Positions 1 through 10,400 of a stretch of DNA of 64,000 nt are shown piece by piece. Under the pieces are notes generated by a model. The model made no database searches, was not told where the DNA came from, and saw nothing but the letters and a program-made list of their open reading frames with translations. Within the stretch, counting starts at the first letter, position 1. Every line of letters starts with the position of its first letter. This stretch comes from Phaseolus vulgaris. Its lineage: Eukaryota > Streptophyta > Magnoliopsida > Fabales > Fabaceae. The stretch lies in contig NW_027174142.1 in NCBI RefSeq assembly GCF_000499845.2, forward strand, positions 1 through 64,000. Direction: 5' to 3'. The translations under genes were made by a program, and so were the position numbers.

Positions 1-300
1 AAAACTTTTAACTACTGCCACCGATCGCCGTAAAACGACAGGGACTTTAAAACTTCAACTATTGCCACCGATCGCCGGAAAACGATGGGGACTTTAAAAC
101 TTTTACTATTGCCACCGATCGCCGAAAAACGATGGGGACTTTAAAACTTTAACTTTCACCTCCGATTGCCAGATGGCGATGAGGACTTAAAAACTTATAC
201 TTGTTTTCCTCCGATCGCCAGGTGGCGATGAGGTCTTAAAACTTTATACTAGTGCCTCCGATCACCGAGTGGCGATGAGGACTTAAAACTTATGCTTTAA
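1..300 (-). repeat. Minisatellite of 47-49 bp in the post-pol linker of element A
   Basis: About six head-to-tail units are visible. The core ccgatcgcc or a close variant recurs near positions 18, 65, 112, 159, 208 and 255, which gives periods of 47 to 49 bp. Each unit carries an aaaactt-type stretch and a GCGATCGG-like core when read on the minus strand. The same GCGATCGG core appears in the linker of element C near 49.3 kb, which places this block downstream of pol in element A. It continues beyond the left edge of the window. Confidence 0.85.
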
Positions 301-507
301 AACCTTGTACTGAATGCATGTCATAATCTTTAAACTGGGGTCTTTTTTTTTCTGGAAACTTAAAACAATAAGCATGCGAACTTAAATGACTTGGAAAATT
401 TGATAAAACTGTTTTAACTGAAACTACTTCTTAACGAGTGCCCCCCTTGAAATTGTTTTAACGGAAACTATTCAAATCTCTTCATATTCGTCTTTACTTA
501 CAAGGCT
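301..507 (-). other. Post-pol linker of element A, non-repetitive part
   Basis: This is non-coding sequence between the integrase stop codon and the minisatellite of element A, read on the minus strand. It contains the motif aagggggcactc (minus strand, near 440-452). The same motif occurs just after pol in elements B and C. No further gene is visible. Confidence 0.6.
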
Positions 508-705
508 TTAACTGTAATACGACTCGAGATGTGTGGCGTTCCAAGTGCGAGGAATCGCCCCTCTTTCTAACGTCTCCAAGCGGTAGGCGCCGCTCCCGAG
601 CGCCTCGGTTATTCTGAACGGTCCCGTCCACTTGGGCGATAACTTGTTCTGCATCTCATACTGATGGGCCTTCCTCATCACCAGATCGCCGCTTCTAAAC
701 TTCCT
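508..705 (-). pseudogene. Integrase C-terminal remnant of element A
   Basis: The minus strand reads GDLVMRKAHQYEM and then PKWTGPFRITEA-type sequence. It ends in a THL-x-x-YYS-stop tail at 508-510, as in elements B and C. This is the C-terminal, DNA-binding part of a Tat-lineage integrase. Everything upstream (protease, RT, RNase H, integrase zinc finger and catalytic core) is missing. The fragment is joined directly to the gag end near 700-712, and the two frames overlap at 678-702. The fragment has no start codon of its own and cannot make integrase. Confidence 0.85.
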
Positions 706-2057
706 TCCTCAAAGTACCTCTTTCGTTGCGACGCTGTGCACCCCCCGCCGGAGAATCCGCCGGCTATGGTGTGGATCTCGCCGTGAATAGGCACCTCGTG
801 CTGTTGCCCTCCGCGGCTCGCCGGTTGAGACCCTGATGCTTGGTCCGCTTGCTTCTCTAGCAAGTAATCCTTCAGGAAACCACATTTGATCAGCTCGGCG
901 AGCTGGTGCCCCAGAGCCAAACACGAATTGATAGAGTGGCCAAAACTCTTGTGGAACTCGCACCATGCGTCTGGTTTTGGCCCCAAAATCTTCTCCGCCG
1001 TTTTCTCAGGCACTTTGAGCCTGGCAGCTATGTTTGGGATGGCGATCAAATCAGCCAAACCCATCACAAACTCATACCTCGGGGGGCGATCACTCTCCCT
1101 GGGGCGCCCTGGTCCTTTGCTCTTATTTTGCTTAGGGTCGTAAGGATGACGCGTCCTTTGACCCCTCTTTCCCGCCGCCGCCTCCATTACCCTCTGAGGC
1201 TGTACCCATGCTTGGGTGCGTGGTTTAGCTGGGGCCACATTTCCTCTCTTCTCGGTGACCTCGCTCTCGGCGGCGATGTGAGCCACAGCACGTCGCCGGA
1301 TTTCGGCGAACATGGCGGGGTGGCTCCTGATGAGCGACTCGCTAAAAGGCCCAGGCAACACGCCCTTTTTGAAGGCGTGTACGAACATCTCTTCGTCCTT
1401 TCCTGGCAAACGGACTATCCGGGCTCTGAATCTGTTCAGGAAATCCTTCAAGGACTCCCCTTGGTACTGCCTTATATCAAACAAGTCGTAAGACACCAAA
1501 GGTGGCGCCTTGTTCACTATGTACTGCTCAACAAACATCTTGGAAAACTGTTGGAACGTGGTAATGTGGCCAGTGGGTATACTGACGAACCAGTCCAACG
1601 CCGTTCCGCTCAAAGTGCTCATGAACACCTTACAATACACCGCGTCTGAGCCCCCTGAGAGCATCATCTGGGTATGAAACGCCGTGAGATGGGCTTCAGG
1701 GTCCTCCACCCCAGTGAAAGACGCTTTCACCGCCACAGTGTTAGCCGGGACTACCGAGTCCATGATCTCTTGGGAAAATGGCATAGGAAAGCTGCGTGGT
1801 GGGGATGGGGGTGCAGATCTGTCCCCTGCCACACGCTCCTCCCGTTCCTGAAGGGCTTTGCGCAGCTCTTCGTTGATCTTGTTGAGCTCTTCGTTCCTTG
1901 CTTGCGAGGCCACCAGCGCCTTGTGCATCCTTTCCTGCTCAGAACGCGATGCAGCCTCGTTCTCCTGCAGCGTCCTCATCATGTCCATCACTTGCGTCAT
2001 GGACACAGCATCTTCGTCGGTTGATGGCGCAACTGAACTGGAGCGCGTTGTCCTCAT
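678..2057 (-). CDS. gag: Gag polyprotein of element A (Tat-lineage Ty3/gypsy), chimeric C-terminus
   Basis: The frame encodes 459 aa starting MRTTRSSSV. A predicted coiled coil (residues about 20-75) is followed by a retrotransposon Gag domain (about 105-250, with GVEDPEAHL and DWFVSIP) and a basic linker. A zinc knuckle of the form C-x2-H-x4-H-x4-C (CEFHKSFGHSINSC) lies near residues 365-380. Gag forms the virus-like particle in the cytoplasm. Up to SQRKRY near the end it matches element C. The last ten or so residues come from out-of-frame integrase sequence across the deletion junction. The start is supported by the matching gag starts of B and C and by its position about 160 bp after the LTR. 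The frame is open, so a Gag-only product is possible, but expression is not shown. Confidence 0.85.
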   Translation of the reverse strand: MRTTRSSSVAPSTDEDAVSMTQVMDMMRTLQENEAASRSEQERMHKALVASQARNEELNKINEELRKALQEREERVAGDRSAPPSPPRSFPMPFSQEIMDSVVPANTVAVKASFTGVEDPEAHLTAFHTQMMLSGGSDAVYCKVFMSTLSGTALDWFVSIPTGHITTFQQFSKMFVEQYIVNKAPPLVSYDLFDIRQYQGESLKDFLNRFRARIVRLPGKDEEMFVHAFKKGVLPGPFSESLIRSHPAMFAEIRRRAVAHIAAESEVTEKRGNVAPAKPRTQAWVQPQRVMEAAAGKRGQRTRHPYDPKQNKSKGPGRPRESDRPPRYEFVMGLADLIAIPNIAARLKVPEKTAEKILGPKPDAWCEFHKSFGHSINSCLALGHQLAELIKCGFLKDYLLEKQADQASGSQPASRGGQQHEVPIHGEIHTIAGGFSGGGCTASQRKRYFEEGSLEAAIW

Positions 2058-2198
2058 CCTTCCTCAGCAAACTCAGCAGCTCAAAGAACTCCAAACAAAC
2101 GGAAACTCCAGGAGTCGACTGCGATAGCGAGCAGTCGAACAGAGAACACTCGAAGCACCACCAACACGAACTATGGGTGGGAATCACCTTTTATACGG

Positions 2199-2216
2199 GC
2201 CCCACGGTGGGCGCCA
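2199..2216 (-). other. Primer binding site of element A, tRNA-Lys type
   Basis: The minus strand reads TGGCGCCCACCGTGGGGC, two bases after the LTR end. From memory, this is the exact complement of the 3' end of plant tRNA-Lys(CUU) including CCA. It primes minus-strand DNA synthesis. The remaining bases from 2058 to 2198 are a short leader before gag. Confidence 0.8.
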
Positions 2217-2218
2217 AA

Positions 2219-3293
2219 TGATCCTGCCGACAACTCGAGCGTGGAGGAATTGCCTTGTCGCTTGCTTGACCCGCCTCTGGCAACTGTGCTATCTGCAAGA
2301 ACTCTCTTAGAACCTCCGCCTTGGGAACTTCGTACGCTACCTGCAAAACACACAGACGGCGCCTCTAGCGGCCGTTTGCACTCCGGCACTCAAGTTAGGT
2401 CTCAGAATCACTAGAAAGTAATGTGTGTAAAAACAGTGTGTGTGTGTATTTCTCTCTGATTCTCTTTTTATCCCCCTCTGTGTCTGTGCCTAACAGAATT
2501 CTGCCACGCTGTCCTCTGCGCGTGTCAGAATTCTGTTATGCTTTTGTACGAAAACGTACCACAGTCAGGGTCGTGGGTGTCTGGGCTTTCTGTCTGTACC
2601 TTTCACGACACGGAGCGTACCTTTATCTGGGTCGCGCCCCTCTCAGACAGTGACACGTGGAGGCATGCAACTCGCATCTAACCGTTCACGTGCCACCACC
2701 TGAAGGGCTCTAGCGCATCTCTTTGTGCGCCTAAGTTATTCCCTTGGGGAGTAACTTAGCGCGTTTCTTCCATCTGGGTGAAATCGCACATTCCCAGGAG
2801 AACGCCAGGTGTGGCTGTACTAGGCACACTCACCAAGCATTGCTCTCTGCATACACGATTTCCCCTTCACGATGCCATGCACGTAATGGGTTGAGAAAGT
2901 AACCAATCACTGGCCGGTTTACTGACTCCCTCAGGCCACTCTCGTGCACGACTATACCGACGAGGAGCTCTTCTTTCTCTGAGGTATGATCATGCGAGGT
3001 CCATGCGTAACGCTCTCGCTGGGAATCTCAGTCCCATTTTAACTGCGTGTAACACGAAACCCCGATGACCATGCACCCGATGACTGATCGGTGCTCTATT
3101 GCTTCTCGCGTCCTCCCCCGGGTGTTTATCTTGGAACTGATCTGTCGGTGGCCACTCGGTTACTGACCACCGATAACCATACCGGGTGATCTCCTCCCTG
3201 ATATCTCTGCCACCTAATCCACGTGTCACCCTGCGAGTGGTCCACGTGGTTATCTGCTGCTGACGTCATCGACTACCGATACCGATCAGATCA
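2219..3293 (-). mobile_element. 5' LTR of element A (Tat, 1,075 bp)
   Basis: Read on the minus strand, the LTR starts TGATCTGATCGG at 3293 and ends GGCAGGATCA at 2219. It is followed by the primer site. The outer edge is set by the abrupt return of satellite sequence at 3294, so the first satellite bases aattt (3294-3298) are the expected target duplication. The partner copy lies off the window. The LTR is longer than those of B, C and D and does not resemble them beyond the end motif, so A is a separate subfamily. A TATA-like GGATAAAAAGAG lies on the minus strand near 2464-2473. Confidence 0.8.
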
Positions 3294-6232
3294 AATTTCA
3301 TGTGTTAAAATTGTGTTTTGATATGTTTAATATTTCTTTTACAATCTTAGTCTATTAATTGATTGAAACACTTATAAATATCTTTCAAAAATTATTTCAT
3401 GTGTTAAAATTGTGTTTTCATATATTTTTTACAATCTAAGGTCTATTAATTGATTCAAACACTTATGATACCTTTAAAAACAATTTCATCTGTTCAAATT
3501 GTATTTTGATATGTTTAATACTTCTTTTACAATCTAAGGTCTATTAACTGATTGAAACACTTATGATAGATATATTTGAAAAACAATTTCATGTGTTAAA
3601 ATTCTGTTTTAATATGTTTAATACTTCTTTCATTTACTATCCAAGGTTTTATAACCTAGGAAACTATAAGAAAGTGAATTTTCTGTATAATAATAGTTTA
3701 AAAGTATCTTAACTATCGAAAACAAGCGTATTACTTAACTAAATGGTTGCAACTTCTTCTTTTCGCTATTAATTGATTGAAAACACTCATGATATCTTTG
3801 AAAACCAATTTCATGTGTTAAAATTGTGTTTTGATATGTTTAATATGTCTTTTACAATCATAGTCTAATAATTGATTGAAACACTTATGAATATCTTTGA
3901 AAAACAATTTCATGTGTTAAAATTGTGTTTTCATATGTTTTTTACAATCTAAGGTCTATTAATTGATTCAAACACTTATGATACCTTTAAAAACCATTTC
4001 ATGTGTTCAAATTGTATTTTGATATGTTTAATACTTCTTTTACAATCTAAGGTCTATTAACTGATTGAAACACTTATGATAGATATCTTTGAAAAACAAT
4101 TTCATGTGCTAAAATTGTGTTTTTATATGTTTAATACTTCTTTCATTTACAATCCAAGGTTTTATAACCTAGGGAACTATAAGAAAGTGAATGTTTTGTA
4201 TAATAATAGTTTCAAAGTATCTTAACTATGGAAAACAAGCGTACAACTTAACTAAATGTTTGCAACTTGTTCTTTTCGCTATTAATTGATTGAAAACACT
4301 CATGATATCTTTGAAAACCAATTTCATGTGTTAAAATTGTGTTTTGATATGTTTAATATTTCTTTTACAATCTTAGTCTATTAATTGATTGAAACACTTA
4401 TGAATATCTTTGAAAAACAATTTCATGTGTTAAGATTGTGTTTTCATATATTTCTTACAATCTAAGGTCTATTAATTGATTCAAACACTTATGATACCTT
4501 TAAAAACCATTTCATGTGTTCAAATTGTATTTTGATATGTTTAATACTTCTTTTACAATCTAAGGTCTATTAACTGATTGAAACACTTATGATAGATATC
4601 TTTGAAAAACAATTTCATGTGTGAAAATTGTGTTTTTATATGTTTAATACTTCTTTCATTTACAATCCAAGGTTTTATAACCTAGGGAACTATAAGAAAG
4701 TGAATGTTCTGTATAATAATAGTTTAAAAGTATCTTTACTATCGAAAACAAGCATATTACTTAACTAAATGTTTGCAACTTGTTCTTTTCGCTATTAATT
4801 GATTGAAAACACTTATGATATCTTTGAAAACCAATTTCATGTGTTAAAATTGTGTTTTGATATGTTTAATATTTCTTGTACAATGTTAGTCTATTAATTG
4901 ATTGAAACACTTATGAATATCTTTGAAAAACAATTTCATTTGTTAAAATTGTGTTTTCATATATTTTTTTACAATCTAACGTCTATTAATTGATTCAAAC
5001 ACTTATGATACCTTTGAAAAACCATTTCATGTGTTCAAATTGTATTTTGATATGTTTAATACTTCTTTTACAATCTAAGGTCTATTAACTGATTGAAACA
5101 CTTATGATAGATATCTTTGAAAAACAATTTCATGTGTTAAAATTGTGTTTTGATATGTTTAATACTTCTTTCGTTTACAATCCAAGGTTTTATAACCTAG
5201 GAAACTATAAGAAAGTGAATTTTCTGTATAATAATAGTTTAAAAGTATCTTAACTATCGAAAACAAGCGTATTACTTAACTAAATGTTTGCAACTTGTTC
5301 TTTTCGCTATTAATTGATTGAAAACACTCATGATATCTTTGATAACCAATTTCATGTGTTAAAATTGTGTTTTGATATGTTTAATATTTCTTTTACAATC
5401 TTAGTCTATTAATTGATTGAAACACTTATGAATATCTTTGAAAAACAATTTCATGTGTTAAAATTGTGTTTTCATATATTTTTTACAATCTAAGGTCTAT
5501 TAATTGATTCAAACACTTATGATACCTTTAAAAACCATTTCATGTGTTCAAATTGTATTTTGATATGTTTAATACTTCTTTTACAATCTAAGGTTATTAA
5601 CTGATTCAAACACTTATGATAGATATCTTTGAAAAACAATTTCATGTGTTAAAATTGTGTTTTGATATGTTTAATACTTGTTTCATTTACAATCCAAGGT
5701 TTTATAACCTAGGAAACTATAAGAAAGTGAATGTTATGTATAATAATAGTTTAAAAGTATCTTAACTATCGAAAACAAGCATATTACTTAACTAAATGTT
5801 TGCAACTTGTTCTTTTCGCTATTAATTGATTGAAAACACTTATGATATCTTTGAAAACCAATTTCATGTGTTAAAATTGTGTTTTGATATGTTTAATATT
5901 TCTTTTACAATCTTAGTCTATTAATTGATTGAAACACTTATGAATATCTTCGAAAAACAATTTCATGTGTTAAAATTGTGTTTTCATATATTTTTTTACA
6001 ATCTAACGTCTATTAATTGATTCAAACACTTATGATACCTTTGAAAAACCATTTCATGTGTCCCAATTGTATTTTGATATGTTTAATACTTCTTTTACAA
6101 TCTAAGGTCTATTAACTGATTCAAACACTTATCATAGATATCTTTGAAAAACAATTTCATGTGTTAAAATTGTGTTTTGATATGTTTAATACTTGTTTCA
6201 TTTAGAATCCAAGGTTTTATAACCTAGGAAAC
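3294..6232 (+). repeat. Satellite block 1, about 513 bp monomers
   Basis: The landmark ccaaggttttataacctagg recurs at 3641, 4154, 4667, 5182 and 5694, which gives periods of 513, 513, 515 and 512 bp. Each monomer has four degenerate subrepeats of about 90-106 bp. Each subrepeat contains a tt(g/c)aaacacttatga start and an atttcatgtgtt(a/c)aaattgt core. A single unrelated spacer of about 115 bp completes the monomer (ctataagaaagtgaatgt through ttgttcttttcgct). The block is non-coding and ends at the left flank of element B. Confidence 0.97.
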
Positions 6233-7119
6233 TGTATCGCCCTGGTAGTCGGAAGTGATGACGTGGCGTCGAGCTATTATATAGGCGTGTTGGATGGGAC
6301 ACCAGGCTGGCAGAAGGAAAGGAAGTCGGGGGGCTCGTGTAGTCGTCAGTTATTAAGTTAGCGTGCTCCGATCTCCAGCATACCTAAACCAGCGGTCACC
6401 AGGTTGAAGATGAAGTCGCCAGATGTGAATCCAGGCGACCAAGTGATTAGAGATCGCCAAAACAAGGATATCGCCGAAGATGAAGTCAGATAGTCTTTCC
6501 CAGCGGGCCAGAGGATGAGCTCGGGAGATAGCTCACGTGAGCATACACGATGAAGCAAGAAGGGTAGATCATGAAGGCGGCCGGCAAGACCACAGGGAAG
6601 GTGTGTACGAAGACACCCGAACTCGCCACCCAGAAGAGATCACGCTCCAAGGGAACTATGCACTGAGTTATGTCATGCATAAGTAACTTAGCCAAAACCC
6701 TGAAGAGTAAGAAGCGGCGCCCAAGTCAGGGATGCTCCAAATGATGGCACGTGTACAGCTGGATGCGAGCCACGGTCAGTGTAACTTCCAGGAGAGAGAA
6801 AGTGCCCAGGTATATAAGAGTTTCCAACGAACTTCTGAGGTACGCATGCGTTTAGATTACTCCTTTACAACTGCGAGAACGAGAGTACGCTGAGAGAGAA
6901 CTTTGCACGGTTCCTTAGAGTTCTTGAGTTTTTCTCTTAGTAATTGGTGGTTCAGTCGCTGACTTGGGCGTCGGAGCGTGATCGGCCGCAGCGGCGCCGT
7001 TCTATCTTTTGCAGGTTCTTGAGGTGAATCGCGGTGAAGGACGGAGGCTAACACGGCGCATAAGTCGATCCAGGTTTGATGAGGCAAGGCTCCAGCGTTT
7101 TGGTCAACAGGCAGGATCA
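6233..7119 (+). mobile_element. 5' LTR of element B (887 bp)
   Basis: It begins TGTATCGCCCTGG and ends CAACAGGCAGGATCA. Compared with the 3' LTR it has the start TGTATC instead of TGTACC and lacks 5 bp near 6775. It contains a clear TATA box at 6811-6818. Open frames inside it on the minus strand (for example around 6358-6695) have no gene-like content. Confidence 0.95.
6811..6818 (+). promoter_or_regulatory. TATA box of element B 5' LTR
   Basis: The sequence CAGGTATATAAGAG sits about 310 bp before the LTR end. It is conserved in all five Tat LTRs of the B/C/D group (also at about 17869, 20130, 43011 and 54169). It is the likely core promoter for the genomic transcript; the transcription start would lie roughly 30 bp downstream. 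Confidence 0.75.
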
Positions 7120-7121
7120 TC

Positions 7122-7139
7122 AGGCGCCAACCGTGGGGC
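7122..7139 (+). other. Primer binding site of element B (decayed tRNA-Lys type)
   Basis: The sequence AGGCGCCAACCGTGGGGC, two bases after the LTR, matches the tRNA-Lys site of element A except at positions 1 and 8. The rest of the leader to 7488 is GT-rich and non-coding. Confidence 0.75.
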
Positions 7140-7488
7140 CGTGTAAAACCTGTTCCCATCCACAGCGTGAGTTCTTGGAGGTTTCTGCGGTTTCTGTTTG
7201 GTTGTGTGCTGGTGCAACCATTTCCCACCGTTCGTTTGAGTTTTTGTTCGGTGAGGTGAGGTTTTATGCTGCTTACGCGAATTTTAATCGGTGAGATCTG
7301 AGTTTCGCCGCTCGTTTGGATTTTCGTGGAAGAAGCGGTGGTTTGTGGTGGAGTTGCGAGTTTCTGTGAAGGTTTGCTGTGTTCTTGAAGTTCTTCGAAG
7401 TTTCGCGAAGTTCTAACCGATTGATCGCTGAATCGATCGTCGCTGAAGAAGGTGTTGGTCCTTGCTCTTTTTGATCTGTCAGGTTTTC
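7140..7488 (+). other. Untranslated leader of element B
   Basis: This is sequence between the primer site and the gag start. No conserved protein is seen. The in-frame upstream methionine at 7462 lacks a counterpart in element A, so the gag start is placed at 7489. Confidence 0.6.
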
Positions 7489-10400
7489 ATGAGAAAGATG
7501 AGAAGCAACCGCTCAAGTCCAGTTGCGCCCGTTGCTGCTGAAGGCGCCATGACTATGGCGCAGATGGTGGAAATCATGCGTTCGCTGCAGGCGAATGTGG
7601 AAGCCTCGCGCATAGAGCTGGCAAAAATGCACGAGGACCTGGTCGCCTCTCAGGCCAGGAATGAAGAGCTTAGCAGAGTCACTGAGGAATTGCGCCAAGC
7701 TCTTCAGGAGCAGCGAGGGCGCCCAGTCGCTGAAGAGGCCGCGCCGTCAACGCCGTCTCGCGTTTTTCCCATGCCTTTCGCTCAGGCGATTACAGACACG
7801 CCTATCCCTGCGAGCGTGGTACCTGTGAAGGCTGTCTTTACCGGCGTGGAGGATCCTGAGGCACATCTCACCACGTTCCATACGCAGATGATGTTGTCAG
7901 GAGGATCAGATGCTGTGTATTGTAAGATGTTCGTGAGCACACTCCAGGGGACGGCGCTGGAATGGTTTGTGAGCCTGCCTACAGGTCACATAACCAACTT
8001 CCAACAGTTTTCGAAGATCTTCGTCGAGCAGTACATAGTGAACAAGGCGTCGCCCAGGGTGTCTTATGATCTGTTCGACATAAGGCAGTATCAGGGAGAA
8101 TCCCTCAGGGACTACTTGAATCGTTTTGGGGCGCAGATGGTCCGCTCGCCAGCCAAAGACGAAGAGATGCTGGTCTACGCATTCAAGAAGGGCATGCTGC
8201 CGGGACCATTCTGCGAGGCATTGATCAGGGCTCACCCCGCCACATTTGCTGAGGTTAGGCGACTTACGGTGGCCCACATCGCCGATGAGAGTGAGGTCGC
8301 CGAAAAGAGGGGAAGCGTGGCTCCCGCTAGGCCACGTGCCCAGACCAGGATCCAGCCACAGAGGGTGCTGGAGACAGCAGCTGCCAAGAGGGATCAGAGG
8401 ACTCACCATCCTTATGATCCAAGGAAGAACAAGGGCAGGGGCCCAGGGCGCCCTCAACCGGCACGTCGGGAGTACAATCGCCCGCCGAAGCACAAGTTTG
8501 TCATGGGATTGGCGGACCTGATCGCCATTCCCAATATATCAGCTAGGCTGAAGGCGCCCGAGAAAGTGGGCGACAAGGTGTTGGGACCAAAGCCAGACGC
8601 CTGGTGCGAGTTCCACCAGGGCTTTGGCCACACCGTGGACTCATGCTTGGCTTTAGGATACCAGCTCGACGATCTGGTCAAGAGCGGGTTCCTAAATGAT
8701 TACTTGCTGGATAGAAGGACGGGGGACCAAGGAAGCTCGGCAGATGTGATGTTCTGGCCGACGTTCACACAGTTGCAGTTGCCCCTTGACCAGCTAAGGC
8801 TCTATGGAGGGTGTTTGTATGGCTTCGCTGGCGATCAGGTGGAGGTCAGGGGGTATATAGAGCTGAGAACTACTTTCACGGATGAGGCGGGCTCGAGAAC
8901 GGAGAAAATCAAGTACCTTGTCGTGAACGCTCCCTCAGCGTATAACATTCTGTTGGGAAGGCCAACGCTTAACAGAATAGGAGCTGTGCCTTCGACCAGG
9001 CACATGAAGGTGAAGTTGCCATCGATGGAAGGGGTGGTGATCACCATTAAATCTGACCAGAAAGAAGCGAAGAAGTGCTATGAGAATAGCCTGAAGAACA
9101 AGAGGTCAGTAAGTTATATCACGACGACACCGCCTCCCGGTGTGAAGCCCAAGCCAACAGAGTGGCGGGTTGTTGATGCGGCAATGGAGGTGGCCGCTGG
9201 AGGAGACGTCGCCATGATAGATGCAGAGGCTGAGGGAGAGAGCGCCGAGCGGGAAGAAGAGGCGAGGAATCGCCCTGAGGAAGCGAGGGAGCTGGGAATC
9301 GCCAGGGCGGTGATCGCCAGGGAGGCTAGACCCAAACCCGTCGAGGAGTGGCTCGAAAGGGAGATCGGGGGAAAGGTCTTCAAGTTAGGAAGATCCTTGA
9401 AGGCTGAGCTCCAAGACCAGATTGCCAAGGTGATAGAGCGGCATCTGGATGCTTTCGCATGGTCTGCTTCAGACATGCCGGGAATTGACCCCGACTTCTT
9501 GTGCCATCATCTAGCAATGGACAACCAAGTCAGGCCAGTGCGACAGAAAAGGAGGAAATTCAACGAGGAGAGAAGGCAGGCGATCAGAGATGAGACCCAG
9601 AAGCTCCTCGCTGCAGGCCATATCAGGGAGGTCTAGTACCCTGAGTGGCTAGCTAACGTCGTGCTGGTGAAGAAGAGCAACGGGAAATGGCGCAAGTGCG
9701 TCGATTTCACCGATCTGAACAAGGCTTGCCCAAAGGATTCCTACCCTTTGCTAAGCACAGACGCCCTGGTGGACAGTGCTGCAGGGTGTAAGCTGCTGAG
9801 TTTCCTGGATGCCTTCTCGAGGTATAACCAGATCAAGATGCATCCCATGGATGAAGAGAAGACTGCCTTCATGACCGAGAGATCGTGCTACTGCTACAAG
9901 GTGATGCCTTTTGGGCTAAAGAACGCGGGGGCCACGTACCAGAGGTTGATGGATCGAGTGCTTGCACCAATGCTGGGAAGGAATGTGCAAGCGTACGTGA
10001 ATGACATGGTCGTGACCTCGCCGGAAAAGAGCAAGCACGTTGCGGACTTGGAGGAGTTGTTCACTACGATCGCCAAGTTTAGGTTAAAGCTGAATCCCGA
10101 GAAGTGCATCTTTGGCGTGGAGGCGGGAAAGTTCCTGGGATTTCTCTTGACTGAAAGAGGAATAGAAGCCAATCCTGATAAGTGTGCTGCCCTCTTGGCG
10201 ATGAGGAGCCCGGCTACCGTGAAGGAAGTGCAGCAGCTTACAGGTCGGATGGCCGCCCTGTCTCGTTTCGTATCAGCCAGCGGGGAGAAGGGTCATCCGT
10301 ATTTTCAGTGTTTAAGGCGGAATAACAAGTTTGCCTGGACGAAGGAGTGTGAAGAAGCCTTCGTCAAGCTTAAAGAGTACCTGGCGAGCCCGCCGGTTTT

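Noticed and set aside
906..1649. 247-codon plus-strand frame across element A gag
   Set aside because: It is the complementary strand of gag. It has no domain, and the composition expected for an antisense shadow of a GC-rich gene.
7906..8493. 195-codon minus-strand frame opposite element B gag (similar at 43977-44579 in C)
   Set aside because: It recurs only because gag is conserved. No domain is seen and the true gene is on the other strand.
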